DNA of 64,000 bases from Epiperipatus broadwayi (GCA_028023455.1 JAQFVV010006306.1:2507001-2571000); one strand, 5' to 3'; positions 21,893-32,250 are shown, counted from the first letter of the stretch. The notes: generated from the letters alone by a model not told the origin. Numbers and translations: made by a program.

Positions 21893-21985
21893 CTAGCATG
21901 ACATTTGAACCTGGATCCATAGATTCTTGATTATTGAATTTTAAGGTAACGCTATAACTGACTGAGCCATCCTGCCAAAAGTAAC
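21893..21985 (-). repeat. tRNA-like segment inside the PLE 3' region
   Basis: Minus strand reads GGATGGCTCAGTCAGTTATA (A-box-like) and, about 45 bp on, GGATCCAGGTTCAAATGTC (B-box-like). It lies between the endonuclease relic and the 3' terminal region. The tandem PLE ends at 28.26-28.81 kb lack it, so it is either a nested SINE or a PLE-SINE chimera. Confidence 0.5.
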
Positions 21986-22099
21986 ATTTAGTAGAAATTT
22001 CATATACTTATCTATGAGGTTCTTCCTGATTTCTCCACTTTTTCCTAAGAACAAAGTTGATTAGTGGTTTCCATACATTATGTACAGTCACACTAGATT

Positions 22100-22560
22100 G
22101 ATTTATGGGACTTTTTTGCCTTTGTCATGTGAGCAGCTTCTTTAAATTTTCATTGTATCTTTTCTTCTCTATCCAATATTTTTGTATTTTCCCAATTGAA
22201 CATAGATAGGTTCATTGGTACATACATAGTGCTATTTTAGACACGTTTTCTCTTTTCTAGTTATCAACTTATGTTCTTGCAAGCGCTTTTCAATGGAACA
22301 ACTGTCTCACCAATATATGTTCTTCCACATTCACATCGTATTTCATAGATGCAGTTTTTTCTTTTCAGCATTTCAAGTTTAGACTTCGTAGATGTTAGAA
22401 TTCCTCGTAGTGTGATATGGCTCTGGAAAGCTATACTGATTGCAGATTTTCCTCAAATTGTTTATTTTTGGAATGTATGGGTACACCACAGTACCAATAA
22501 TTGATTTTTCTCTTGATGGGTATTTGAAATATTTAAATAAAGTTAAATTTTTTTAATGGT
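22100..22560 (-). pseudogene. GIY-YIG endonuclease domain of a PLE (relic)
   Basis: Minus strand, frame from about 22354: CIYEIRCECGRTYIGET, the GIY...YIG core with the cysteine pair typical of PLE endonucleases. A frameshift near 22290 leads into KRLQEHKLITRKEKT, matching the conserved R...EH helix. Upstream, about 22500-22430, VVYPYIPKINNLRKIC resembles the linker between reverse transcriptase and endonuclease. The domain nicks target DNA during insertion. Stops and the frameshift make it inactive. Confidence 0.8.
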
Positions 22561-22860
22561 GTTCAATATATATTAGATGATGGAAATAATCAAATATAAA
22601 AATACATACCCATGTAGTCATTACATCAATCTAACCTCTCATTCAGACTATTATGTATCTTTATATATATATATTAATAGGAGAGAGATAGGCTGAAGTA
22701 TAATCTATTTTCTAAACATTTATGTAGTTTTAAGATATTTAATTTGCTTATATTGAATGTTTTTTGTACATGTAATTAGAGGGATTTGAACTCAGGATTA
22801 AAAACTGAAGCTGGAATGCTCAAAGCCCATTGGATATATGTGGGAGAGATTATGATCTGG

Positions 22861-22904
22861 CCCAACTGATGAGTGCTAGTTCTACATGAAATACGTATAT
22901 TGGG
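22861..22904 (+). ncRNA. Type I hammerhead ribozyme with compensatory stem I change
   Basis: CCCAA (22861-22865), CTGATGA (22866-22872), stem II region GTGCTAGTTCTACAT (weakened), GAAA (22888-22891), TACGTATA, cleavage expected after 22899, and TTGGG (22900-22904). Compared with ACCAA/TTGGT elsewhere, the outer A-U pair has become C-G on both sides, keeping the stem. Confidence 0.65.
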
Positions 22905-23560
22905 GATAATGCATATTTTTATAAGTGTATGTGTCTCAGTTGATTGGGATGGAATGGAGGATGAATAGATTGAAAAATTCTGAGTTCAAATCCCTCTATA
23001 AAATTCCCTCTAATTACATATATAAAAACATTCAGTATAAGCTAATTACATACAGCATTAGAATTATATATTGTTTGAGAAATAGATTACATTCAGTCCA
23101 TCCCTCTCCTATTAATATATAAGGATATGTAATAGTCCGATAATATTAGGGGTTAGAATGATATACTATATACATGGGTATGACTGCAATACCTATTCCA
23201 CCAAGGAGTTTGACCATTCCATAATTAGTTTTTCTAAGAAGTGGACAGTTGAATAAGGGTGAGATGATTGAAGTCTGTCCATTAAAGTTTAAGGAATTGT
23301 TATCTTAATGTAAACTGAGCACCGATTGCATATATGTGTAGGAAATTATGATCTGTTCAAACTGATGAGTGCTGCTTCTGCACAAAATACGAATATTGGC
23401 GATTGTGTAACTTTTCACATGTGTGCGATCATGCGTATTGGTTGATTGGAGGATTAGAGTAGACTGAAAAATCCTGAGTTCAAATTCCTCTAATTACTGA
23501 TTAATTTTACTAATTTTTTAACATATAAAAAGTTATATAGCACAACTGATAAAATATAAA

Positions 23561-23641
23561 TCAGTTGAATAATAGATGTGTCATACTACAATTTTACTAT
23601 TCAGTTGAATAATAGATGTGTCATACTACAATTTTACTATT
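23561..23641 (+). repeat. Perfect 40-bp tandem duplication
   Basis: CAGTTGAATAATAGATGTGT and the next 20 bases are repeated exactly at 23602. The copies are identical, so the event is recent or an assembly artefact. Confidence 0.9.
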
Positions 23642-23960
23642 CTGATGTATTTTTAAAATATATGCTATCTAAATAACATATTATTTGTCCGGTGGATATT
23701 AATGGATTTGTTGTCTTGGGAAGGGGAAAAAACCCACACAAATTTTATGTGGATTTATTAGCATTAAAGAAAATATAGTAAAGGATACAATTTTCAGTGC
23801 CTATATGAGAAAATAGTAGCAACATCAGTAGTTATCAACACTATTATCTTTTACTAACTTTATATAAAACAATATTGCTATTAGACATACCAATTGTTTT
23901 ATGACATGTCCTCAACTATAATATTTAGAGGCATTCTGTCTCAATATTTTTTCTGCAGAT
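23642..23960. other. Stretch without recognised features
   Basis: AT-rich; nothing identified. Confidence 0.6.
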
Positions 23961-24510
23961 CAAGGGATTGCCTAAATAAAAAAAATGTACATGCCCAGAC
24001 ACAAAAGCAATATGGAAAACGACTTATCTTCCATTCATCAAGATAAAATATCGAGTTTTAAGGAAAACCATTCAACCAACACTAATGTTATTAAACAAAT
24101 TTCTGCAAATTAAGATATCATCTTTTAAAAAGATTGTCTAAATAAATATTGAAATAAAGCCCTTGTTTTTACTTCACCTTTGAGAAATGGTAAGTTTTAA
24201 ATTGCGCTTTATGCAAAAAAGTGAAGCTTAGTATTATTATAAGAATGCTTAGCGCTTTCGGGGAACTTAGGTCTCCATATTCATAGCCTATCTTGGGAGT
24301 GTTGGCTTACATTGAGACCTAAGTTCCCTGAAAGAGCTAAGCCAACTTACTAAATAAATATTGTACATTTTATGGATTAAAAAAACATATATCTCCAAAA
24401 AACAAAAACAATATGGAAAACTACCCATCTCCATTCATTAGGATAAAATATCGACTTATAAGAAAAACTATTTGACACTAATACTATAAAACAAATTTGT
24501 AAAAAAAATC
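23961..24510 (+). repeat. Diverged direct repeat pair around a hairpin
   Basis: About 130-bp segments near 23985-24120 and 24385-24505 share CAATATGGAAAACKACYYATC and GATAAAATATCGASTT. They could be a worn tandem or PLE-derived sequence. Between them lies the hairpin described next. Confidence 0.6.
24247..24343. repeat. Hairpin with 30-bp arms
   Basis: GCTTAGCGCTTTCGGGGAAC on the left and GTTCCCTGAAAGAGCTAAGC on the right, with AGGTCTC continuing inward. Confidence 0.8.
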
Positions 24511-24639
24511 ATAAAAAAAATAGCAAAGTATTCTAAAAGATAAAACAATGATTTCTCTAAGTAAGGATATTCGTAATACCTTTTGTGAATCTAGAATGGA
24601 CACAAACTAATAATCCATTTATATAGTATATAACATCAA

Positions 24640-24740
24640 ACCTCCACTCTTTTACACTTTTAGCAAAATATATTTATTAATTTGATAACAGTTTCGACTG
24701 TTCCCAGCAGTCTTCGTCAGATCTACAAATTTAAATATTA
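24640..24740 (-). mobile_element. Family D fragment with hammerhead
   Basis: It matches family D through the CTGACGAAGACTGC ... GAAACTGTT block on the minus strand. The G-poor tract starts immediately after it on the plus strand. Confidence 0.65.
24678..24732 (-). ncRNA. Hammerhead-like ribozyme, family D
   Basis: Minus strand: AATTTGTAGAT, core CTGACGA (24720-24714), stem II AGACTGCTGGGAACAGTC with GACTG pairing CAGTC, GAAA (24695-24692), CTG, TT as the U-H pair, then ATCAAATT. Stem I can pair AT/AT plus AATTTG/CAAATT around a TAG bulge. The stem II GACTG/CAGTC covaries with GATTG/CAATC of the 0.9-kb copy. An extra A before stem II is non-canonical. Confidence 0.42.
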
Positions 24741-25504
24741 CAGAAATACAATCATATTTTATAAATTTATACATATAATTTTACAATTTAATTATTATTT
24801 TTTATTTTTACATTATATTATATTCAATAATTTAATCCTTTTAACCTTAATATTATTTTGTTTTATTTTACCATTATTTTTACTTCTTATTGTATATTAT
24901 TATTACTAGTATATTTATTTTTATACCCTTTCTATTATATTTTATTATATTAATAAATCACTTTTTATTTTATAATCTTACAATTTAATCCACTAATTAT
25001 TTTACCTTTACCCAATCCATTAAAATTTTCTTTTCTACATAATCTTACTATAACATTTTTTAACTTTTATAAATCAAAACATAATTAAATATATAATTAC
25101 TTTCAAAGTACTATCAAATCTCTTTATATCATAATTTATTTCATTTCTTCCATTTATTTTACTTTTAAATTTTTATATTACTATAAATATCTCCAACCTT
25201 CATTAACTTTTACCCAATTATAATATCTTAATTTTATCTAATTTTTATCTCTATCTTCTCCTTCACTCCTTATTTATATATCTTTTAATTCTATTTTTAT
25301 TTTATATCTAACCCTACCTATTTATAATTTTAATTCTTACCCTTATCTCTCACTTCTCTACTCCCTCCATTTTTCTATCCCATAATCCTTTCTACTTCCT
25401 TTTTTATTTTTATTTTATAATATAGCTTCCTCTATTGTACATCAAACACACTAACTATCCATAATTTTATACTTTACTATTTCTCTTCATCTTTATATTA
25501 AAAT
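24721..25504 (+). other. G-desert: 784 nt with seven G
   Basis: I count G only at 24743, 24860, 24892, 24909, 25108, 25425 and 25437. The run 25109-25424 (316 nt) has none. C remains common, often 10-18 percent per line, so the minus strand is almost free of C while keeping G. There is no coding signal; the 75-codon frame starting at 24682 is low-complexity. The cause is unknown: strand-biased C-to-T change on the minus strand, or an unusual low-complexity origin. Confidence 0.85.
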
Positions 25505-26268
25505 TGTCCTTAAACCATTTTCTGAATACCTGTAACAGATGACTTTGAATTTTAGGAACTAAAAACTACTACAACAACAAAAATGAAACTGCAGAAGACC
25601 AACAAATGTCAAAAACTAGTCATTTGGAAAACTAATAGAATAAAAAAATTTCTATGATTGAAATTATAAAATTATGAATATACAAAAAAAAAAAAAACAG
25701 CTTTCTAAATAACTAATTTATTCTCTAAAGTAACTGTGAAGTCTTTATAACTCTTCTTACCCAGGAACAGGAGATTCTTCATGCAAACATAAAACAAAAA
25801 TGCCCAGAAAACAAACAAAAACAAAAAAAAAACACATTCAGAAAATAAAAATCATTATCGTCTTGGAATAGAAATCAGAATCAACAAAACTCATAATATT
25901 GACTTATTGCAAGAAATCATATATTAAATTCATTTATCACCTTTAAATATATATTTTAATCTGATACTATGAATTATCTCATATCTAATGTTAAAATAGC
26001 AATGAATGTCAGAGAAGTGAATTCAAACCAGTGCTTTTTTTTTTTAATTGAAATTAAACATTTTGACATTTTAAAAAATAGTGTATTGGTCATAGGAATT
26101 TGACCCTGGAAGTGACAGATTGGGTCACAGTTCATGGATTTTGTGCTTTCTCTCACTGCACCAAATCAAACAGAGCAGAATTCACAATAAATCTATCATT
26201 AATTCAGATAAAGATCTTTATAAGTTTGGATAGTCTCGTTTTTTGGAAAAAAATGAAAATATTCTTAA
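25505..26268. other. AT-rich stretch
   Basis: A-runs near 25685 and 25820 and a T-run at 26037. No recognised features. Confidence 0.55.
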
Positions 26269-26269
26269 G

Positions 26270-27450
26270 TTTGCATCTTCAGAGCCAGTCTTAATATATG
26301 TTATATATGTTGATGACATGTTTATATGTTCAAAAGACTCACAAATCAAATTAGAACAAGTCATCAACATTTCCATGTACCAAGACAGAAGACGGTAAAA
26401 GAGGAATTAAATTTTTAGATCTATATATTCAACGGCAATACAACATGCTACATTACACAATGATGCTGAAACCTATAAACATAAGAGTGATTCAGCCCAG
26501 ATCAATAACCCTCATTTCACATAAATGCACAGGACTTAAAGGTTTTCTGCATAGAAATCATGCTCTGTGCAAACTTGAATATGATAAAAAGAACAACATT
26601 GAAGAGTATATAAAGGACCTTCAAAGTTGCAACAAAATTTTTAATGCTATAAATAGGTTTTACTGCAAAATAAGAACCCCATATCTCATTCAACAAGAGA
26701 GCCCAAAAATGGATTAGTCTCTTTTACAGCCCAAAAGTTGCACATAAAAAAGGATTTGCAAAGATAAATTCAAGGTATGCTTTCAAACCCTTCCATCACT
26801 GAACCTTAGTTAACGATTCTAAAGAAATTTTTTGTCAAATGAATCTGCACATCAAGTGGTCTATAAAATTAAATGCAACCAACCCACACACAACTTAGTA
26901 TATTATGGGGGGAGTCGAGAGCCAACCTTTCCACTACATTGGCCAACATAGATATTTATACAACAAAGCCCTCAAAAATAAAGAAATACTAATAATATTG
27001 ACTGACTGTGTACAAAAAACCAGCCACAAATATTAAATTATCAAAAGCAAAAATTGCGTATATGGAGAGAGAGAGGGCAGAAAGAAGCAGCAATAGCAAG
27101 AGACCATTTTTTCAGTTAATGAAAAGACGCAAGCATACCTCTATCACAGAAGTGGGCTATTTAAATTATTTTGAATAGCTAATTAGTCACTACTTGTACA
27201 CTAATACCAAGAAAGCCATGAATATGATGTGCATGTTATATGAAAACCGTACTAGGCAGTAATAAAAAACTATACTAGGCAGTAATAAAGCTGACTATTT
27301 AAATAGCAAGAACTCTTTAAGTCATATTACTATAAGCCATAAATATGTGTCATATCAAAAGCATGCTAGGCAATATTAAAGCCGAATATTTTTTAGAAAA
27401 ACTAGATGTTTTCATAAGCAGTCATGGATTGCATCAGCTCAGAAAAGAAG
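26270..27450 (+). pseudogene. Penelope-like reverse transcriptase relic with intact YVDD box
   Basis: YVIYVDDMFICSKDS begins near 26297, with the YVDD codons at 26306-26317. Then, after frameshifts, come GIKFLDLYIQRQYNM near 26410 and HKCTGLKGFLHRNHALCKLE near 26520. These follow the PLE order of palm motif C, the FLD motif and the thumb. Further on, VVYKIKCN near 26855 could be the start of a GIY-YIG domain, but the rest is too worn to call. A 90-codon frame at 26445-26717 is part of this relic. Confidence 0.78.
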
Positions 27451-27639
27451 GAAATTATTCATAGTTGAATTACAAAAAATAAAAATGCGTATTCATAAAT
27501 CATCATCATTTCATAATTTTAAGATATTATAATTAAATGTTATTACTATTTTTTCTTCTTTTGTATTTCATATAATAGCCATTTCTTACTTCTACAATAA
27601 ATCATTTTCAGCTAATCTTTATTCGGTGCTTTTATAGGA

Positions 27640-28215
27640 GATTTTAATATGCTGTATTTAACATCTGAAAATAAATACCTTTACTTTTAAAAGAAAGTTA
27701 CTGAATGTTTTGTCTTTTAACGCTATATTTTTCTTTCAAAGTGATATGAATGTCAAAATTGGTGAAAAATTTTATGGCGAAATAACTGGTTAATATGAAC
27801 TGGTGATGACCAGGGACACCTAATGTCAGATTAATAATTGGTGGATTTCTGCTTTATTAGAAATACATATTTTCCACAACACTAAAGAAGGTATGCATGG
27901 AAATGGCCTCATGGTCTTACAAGAAACTATACCGTACTAGATAAAATGGGGAAAAAGGAGAACTATTAAGAGTTGTAGAATATATCCAGGGGATGACATG
28001 GAAACTGATCATTGGCTTTCGACTGCTGACATAAAGATGAAATTATGCAATGTCAAGAAGAGGAATGTTAAAAGACGGAATGTAGATGACATAATTGGTG
28101 GTAAATTATAAGAATATGTTTGTAGATTAGCAAATCAACTTGAATGTCTGACTGACTGAGAAGAAGACCCATGGCAAGTCAGCTGATTAGAGGTTGTAGG
28201 AAGAGATTTTTCAAG
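27640..28215 (+). pseudogene. RTE LINE endonuclease domain relic
   Basis: The apurinic-like endonuclease C-terminal half is visible: SDMNVKIGEK near 27740 (motif GDMNAKIG in relatives). After stops, SCRIYPGDDMETDHWLSTAD near 27975-28030 holds the catalytic D-H pair of the SDH motif as TDH. Then comes a basic segment, KRNVKRRNV. It belongs to the N-terminal module that RTE LINEs place before the reverse transcriptase; no reverse transcriptase follows here. Confidence 0.75.
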
Positions 28216-28261
28216 TGGAAAGAAAAACAAGGATGGCTAGTTAGTTAACGATAGGAATGAT

Positions 28262-28810
28262 GGAAAGGATTTCCTGAAGGTTTGTGTTGATGGCGTTTTA
28301 GTTGTATTTTTATATTGGACTATTTCCATCATCTAATATGAGTATTAAATGCCTTTAGAAAAAATTAACTTTATTTAAATATTCCAAGTGCATTCAACTG
28401 TTAGTAATAGTACATCAAACAGGTTAATAAATGCATAACTTTTCGAGAGGTATTATTCTCTCTTCTTCAGGTGTTGCTGATCTGACCAGTGACAGTAAAG
28501 TTAGTAAATGCACAATATTTCAAGAGGTATTATTTCCCCCTCTTCTTTAGGTGTTGCTGGCCTTATCAGTGATAATAAGATTAGTAAATGCACAATTTAT
28601 TTTCTAATGTAGTGCAAGTAAATAACATTATATATACTCTTTATCCCACTGTTTTCCTGAAGGTTCGTGATTATGGTATATTAGTTGTGTTTTTATATTG
28701 GACTATTTCCATTGTATGAGTACTGAATGTCTTTAGAAAGATTTAACTTCATTTAAATATTCCAAGTACATTCAACTGTTAGTAATAGCATATCAAACAG
28801 ATATCTCACT
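28262..28810 (+). mobile_element. Tandem PLE terminal repeats (family B)
   Basis: Two copies of TTTCCTGAAGGTTYGTG ... GGACTATTTCCAT occur at 28270 and 28665, and the segment TTCGAGAGGTATTATTCTC ... CTTCAGGTGTTGCTG is also duplicated (28440 and 28525). On the minus strand that segment reads CTGAAGA, a short stem, then GAAA, again hammerhead-like, but I cannot build a convincing stem I. Confidence 0.7.
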
Positions 28811-29966
28811 GTTTGTTCTTCACAATAGTTACATAGTTAATAATTTAGAATCAAAATAAGTAAACCAATACATATTTCTTTATTAGATTAACAGTGTCTG
28901 TCACAGATAAATATTCATTAGAGAAATGAATATTATGTAAAAAATTTTGAATTCATTTGCTAAAACTACTGTTTAAACAATGTCTTAAGTTTTATTTGCA
29001 CAAACCATCAATGGAATTTCAGTAAAGAAATTTCAAATTCACTTCTGATATATGTTGTAATTTAAGAATGCATTCTTCAATTGCCTAATACAAAATTATA
29101 TACAGTATATACTATTTTAAGTAATAAATTTAATTGAAAAAAGTATTAACTATTTTGTTGTTAATATTGTATTTTATTTGTTTTAAATTATTTTGTTTAC
29201 ATAAAAAAAAAACATATCAAATTAAAACAACAACATTAGACTTCTAATTGTGAGAATGGTTATTATATTTATCAATGCGTACAGCTATTTAATTAATAAC
29301 GTGATTTAATTTCATGCTCCAAATGTTAGCTTTGAGCATTTATTTATGATCATTTTTTGATAATGTGAAATATGATAATGTGAAAGTTGAATTTATTTGT
29401 ATGATAAATTTATTTTATTGCGTAGATTAATAATTATATGAGCTTCAATTTTTACCAATGACGTCTACTGATTTTTACATAATATCTCTTTCCGTAATGA
29501 ATATTCATTTGTGATTGGCATTGTTCATTTAATAAAAATATTTATTGGTTTATTTATTTTTACTCTAAATTTTTAATTATTTAACCAAAGTGAAGAAGAA
29601 TCATACGTATAAGGGGGATATAAAGTTTGAAATTAAAAAGTCTAATATTTTTTTACAAAATTTTAGATATTTTAAAATAGCACATTTCTTAAATAGTTTA
29701 CATAACAATAGTTTTTGTCTGTTAATTTATTTACATTTTATAACCATATACAGAATAAAGCTACTTCTAGAAATTAAAAATTTAGAAATAGAGAAAAGCA
29801 TCCTGAATAACAACAGTAAAAAATTATTGCTTTTAAAATTATTATTAAATACAAATATTTTGATATGGAAATTAAAAATCAAAGCGCTCAGCCATTTTAA
29901 TTGACTAATTGATATTAATTATACAGCTTTACGTTATAAGTGTGATAGCACTATTTAATATTATAA
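28811..29966. other. AT-rich stretch with an unsupported 104-codon frame
   Basis: The frame 29590-29904 (+) is rich in I, K, L and N, as expected from this base composition. It shows no domain, signal peptide or repeat I recognise, so I do not call a gene. Confidence 0.55.
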
Positions 29967-29978
29967 TAATAGAGATGT

Positions 29979-30095
29979 TTTTTTTTTTTCCATATGTCAC
30001 AGCATCGGCTGGGAGGCGAATCCGCAACAACCGTCTGCAACCAACTACTTGCTTGCAAGTCGGCTGCGCTGACCTCTCGGCTAACAACGCTTGAC
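29979..30095 (-). mobile_element. Minimal tRNA-like SINE S1 with poly-A and 12-bp duplication
   Basis: Flanked by identical TAATAGAGATGT at 29967-29978 and 30096-30107. On the minus strand it starts GTCAAGCGTTGTTAGCCGAG (A-box-like), has GGATTCGCCTCCC (B-box-like), ends CGATGCTGTGACATATGG and then an A-run of about 10. The ends GTCAAGC and GCTGTGAC pair like an acceptor stem with one bulge. There is essentially no body beyond the tRNA-like part. Confidence 0.82.
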
Positions 30096-30107
30096 TAATA
30101 GAGATGT

Positions 30108-30469
30108 ATTTGATTAAACAAAAGATAAATCAAAGATTGAAAACAAATCTTACTGATGGATTAATTTTGTCAGACTTTAGAATTATGGTGATTATTTTAA
30201 AATAATATGTTAAGAAGAGTTGTACAAAGTTCAGTATTGTTTATTTATGGTCTGAGACCACAATTTCCAAAATGTTTAAACATTGTATTAGATTGTTATT
30301 CTAGGACTCGTGCATAGAAAAATGTGCTGTTGATAATTGCTAACTAAAGAATCATGTAATATTAGTTAAGCCAGAATTTCTATTTATCTGATCTCCTGAA
30401 TAGTTTAATGCTAGCAATTGTAAATTTATAATAGTTCCCATTTATTGAAATGTGTGGAAGATTTCTATA
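30108..30469. other. Stretch without recognised features
   Basis: AT-rich spacer between the two inverted S1 copies. Confidence 0.6.
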
Positions 30470-30485
30470 AAGAATTATTATAGCA

Positions 30486-30586
30486 GTCAAGCATTGTTAG
30501 CTGAGAGGTCATCGCAAACGCCTTGCAACCAAGTAGTTGGTTGCAGACGGTTGTGGGTTCCCATCCCAGCCAATGCTATGACATAT
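30486..30586 (+). mobile_element. Minimal tRNA-like SINE S1 with 16-bp duplication
   Basis: Flanked by identical AAGAATTATTATAGCA at 30470-30485 and 30587-30602. The 101-bp insert reads GTCAAGCATTGTTAGCTGAG ... GGTTGTGGGTTCCCATCCCA ... CTATGACATAT. It opposes the 29.98-kb copy in orientation. Confidence 0.85.
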
Positions 30587-30789
30587 AAGAATTATTATAG
30601 CAATAAAGAACAAGAAAAAAAACCCCTATAATTACTACATTTTCTTAATTGTCCAGAATTTTAAATGAAGTGAGACTTGCAATTAAATTTATAAAGATGA
30701 GAAAAGCTCTAGATAAAGATGGAATTATAATCCATACCTTAAAAGAAGCAGTTGAAGAAAGAGCAAAATTGTTGATGTATATACAAATA

Positions 30790-32250
30790 TCTAAATGTAA
30801 TTAGAAAGGAAGCTCTCTAATCCACTCCATCTTATACAACTGGTAAACATGACCACAAACATGTGAAAAAGATAAATGATCTCTAATATACGTATTTCAT
30901 GCTGAACCAGCACCCATCAGTTGGTACACATCAGCTCCCACACACATATACCATCAGTGCTCAGTTTATCTTAAGATAGCAAATCTTCAAACTTTAATGA
31001 ACAGGCTTCAATCTTCTCCCTCCAACTGTTTAGCCATCCATATCATTGAAAATCTGATGATGGAACACTTAAAGCATTTGTTGATGCTGACATTATTGTC
31101 ATATTTATGTTGACCTTAAGTTGCTCTGACCCCTCATGTATAGGCCCTTAATATGTCCATTTAAATACACAAAAGAGGGATGGGCAAATACAGGCTGAAT
31201 ATGTAATATTTAAATACAACTATAGTCTATACTGAACTTAATGTAATTACAAAGGATTTGAACTCAGACTTTCAAGTTCTCTACAGCTATCCACTCCATT
31301 TTATACAACTGATACACATAATCACATACATATGAAAAAGATAAATCATCAATATACATATTTTGTGCTAAACCAGCACTCAGCAGTTGGTTCATATCAT
31401 TATCTGCCACACACACATATATATAACCAGTGTTCAGTTTATATTAAGATAACAAATCTTCAAATATTAATGAGCATGCTTCAATCTTCTTGACCCTCCA
31501 ATTCTTCAGCCATCCAAGTCATTGAAAATCTGATGATGGAAGACTTAAAGTCCTGTTGTTGCCATCATTATTGTTGTACTCATGTTGATTTTAAGTTACT
31601 CTGACCCCTCATATCTAGGGCCTTAATATGTCCATTTAAATATACAGAAGAGAGATGGGCCGAATATAAGCTGAATATGTAATATTTAAAAACAAGGTTG
31701 TCTATACTTAATGTAATTTGAAAGGATTTGATCGCAGACTTTCAAGCTCTCTACAGTTATCCATTTCATCCGTACAACTGATACACATGACCACATACAT
31801 GTGAAAAAGGTAAATGATCTCCAATATACATATTTTGTGCTGAACCAGCATCCATCAATTGGAGTCATAGTGATTTAAAACAACAAGCGTATGATAAAAA
31901 AGTTGGCATCAACAAGGCCTTTGAGTGTTTTATCATCAGATTTTCAATGGTATGGATGACTGAAGAGTTGGATGGTGAAGAAGATTGAAGCCTGTCTATT
32001 AAAGTTTGAAGATGCGCTATCTTAATCCAAACTGAGCACTGATTATATATGTGTGTGGGAAATGATTTGGCTCAACTGCTGAGTGCTGGTTCAGCATGAA
32101 ATATGCATATTGCATATCATCTTTTTTACATGTATGTGGTCAAGTGTATCAGTTTATAAGATGGAATGGATAGCTGTTAGGGAGCTTGAAAATCTGAGTT
32201 CAAATCTCTTGTAATTACATTATGTTCAGTATAGACAATATTCTTGTAAA
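30790..32250. mobile_element. Retrozyme-like family A array, two tandem units plus inverted arm
   Basis: Minus-orientation units have hammerhead cores at 30914-30920, 31380-31386 and 31852-31858, giving spacings of 466 and 472 bp. The third unit stops after its ribozyme, and a plus-orientation unit (about 31880-32225) follows, forming a foldback. Cores read CTGATGG, CTGCTGA and TTGATGG; the plus unit reads CTGCTGA at 32.07 kb. All are therefore mutated at invariant positions. The third copy keeps stem I as CTCCAA/TTGGAG. Confidence 0.83.

Larger units (their letters stand above)
21661..22604 (-). mobile_element. Penelope-like element fragment with 14-bp target duplication
   Basis: The insert is flanked by identical CATACCCATGTAGT at 21647-21660 and 22605-22618. 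Removing it restores a continuous family A unit. The right end (about 22565-22600) is an inverted copy of the left-end phrase GGACTATTTCCATAATCTAA, giving the inverted ends often seen in PLEs. In minus orientation the order is: inverted repeat, endonuclease domain, a tRNA-like segment, then the 3' region ending in the family B terminal repeat. It is heavily 5'-truncated, with no reverse transcriptase. Confidence 0.82.
21355..23510. mobile_element. Retrozyme-like family A array, interrupted by a PLE
   Basis: A minus-orientation unit (21355-21660, resuming 22605-22740) meets plus-orientation units (about 22775-23030 and 23105-23505), a head-to-head layout. Units end with the B-box-like GGGATTTGAACTCAG or its inverse. 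The minus unit is split by the insertion at 21661-22604. Ribozyme status: the 21.45-kb copy is mutated (CTGATGG), 22.86 kb is intact in core and stem I, and 23.36 kb has lost GAAA. Confidence 0.8.

Noticed and set aside
24682-24909. 75-codon frame that looks like a hydrophobic membrane protein
   Set aside because: It lies in the G-free tract, where T-rich codons give F, I, L and Y automatically; it stops soon after and has no start context.
24721-25504. Mitochondrial DNA fragment as the source of the G-poor tract
   Set aside because: In all three plus frames stops are frequent even allowing for mitochondrial codes, and no cytochrome, NADH dehydrogenase or rRNA phrase is visible.
29590-29904. 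104-codon plus-strand open frame
   Set aside because: Composition is simply AT-rich codons; no motif, homolog, promoter or splice context that I can recognise.
30486-30586. A functional tRNA gene
   Set aside because: Anticodon arm and T-stem do not form cleanly, and the exact 16-bp target duplication shows it is a retroposon.
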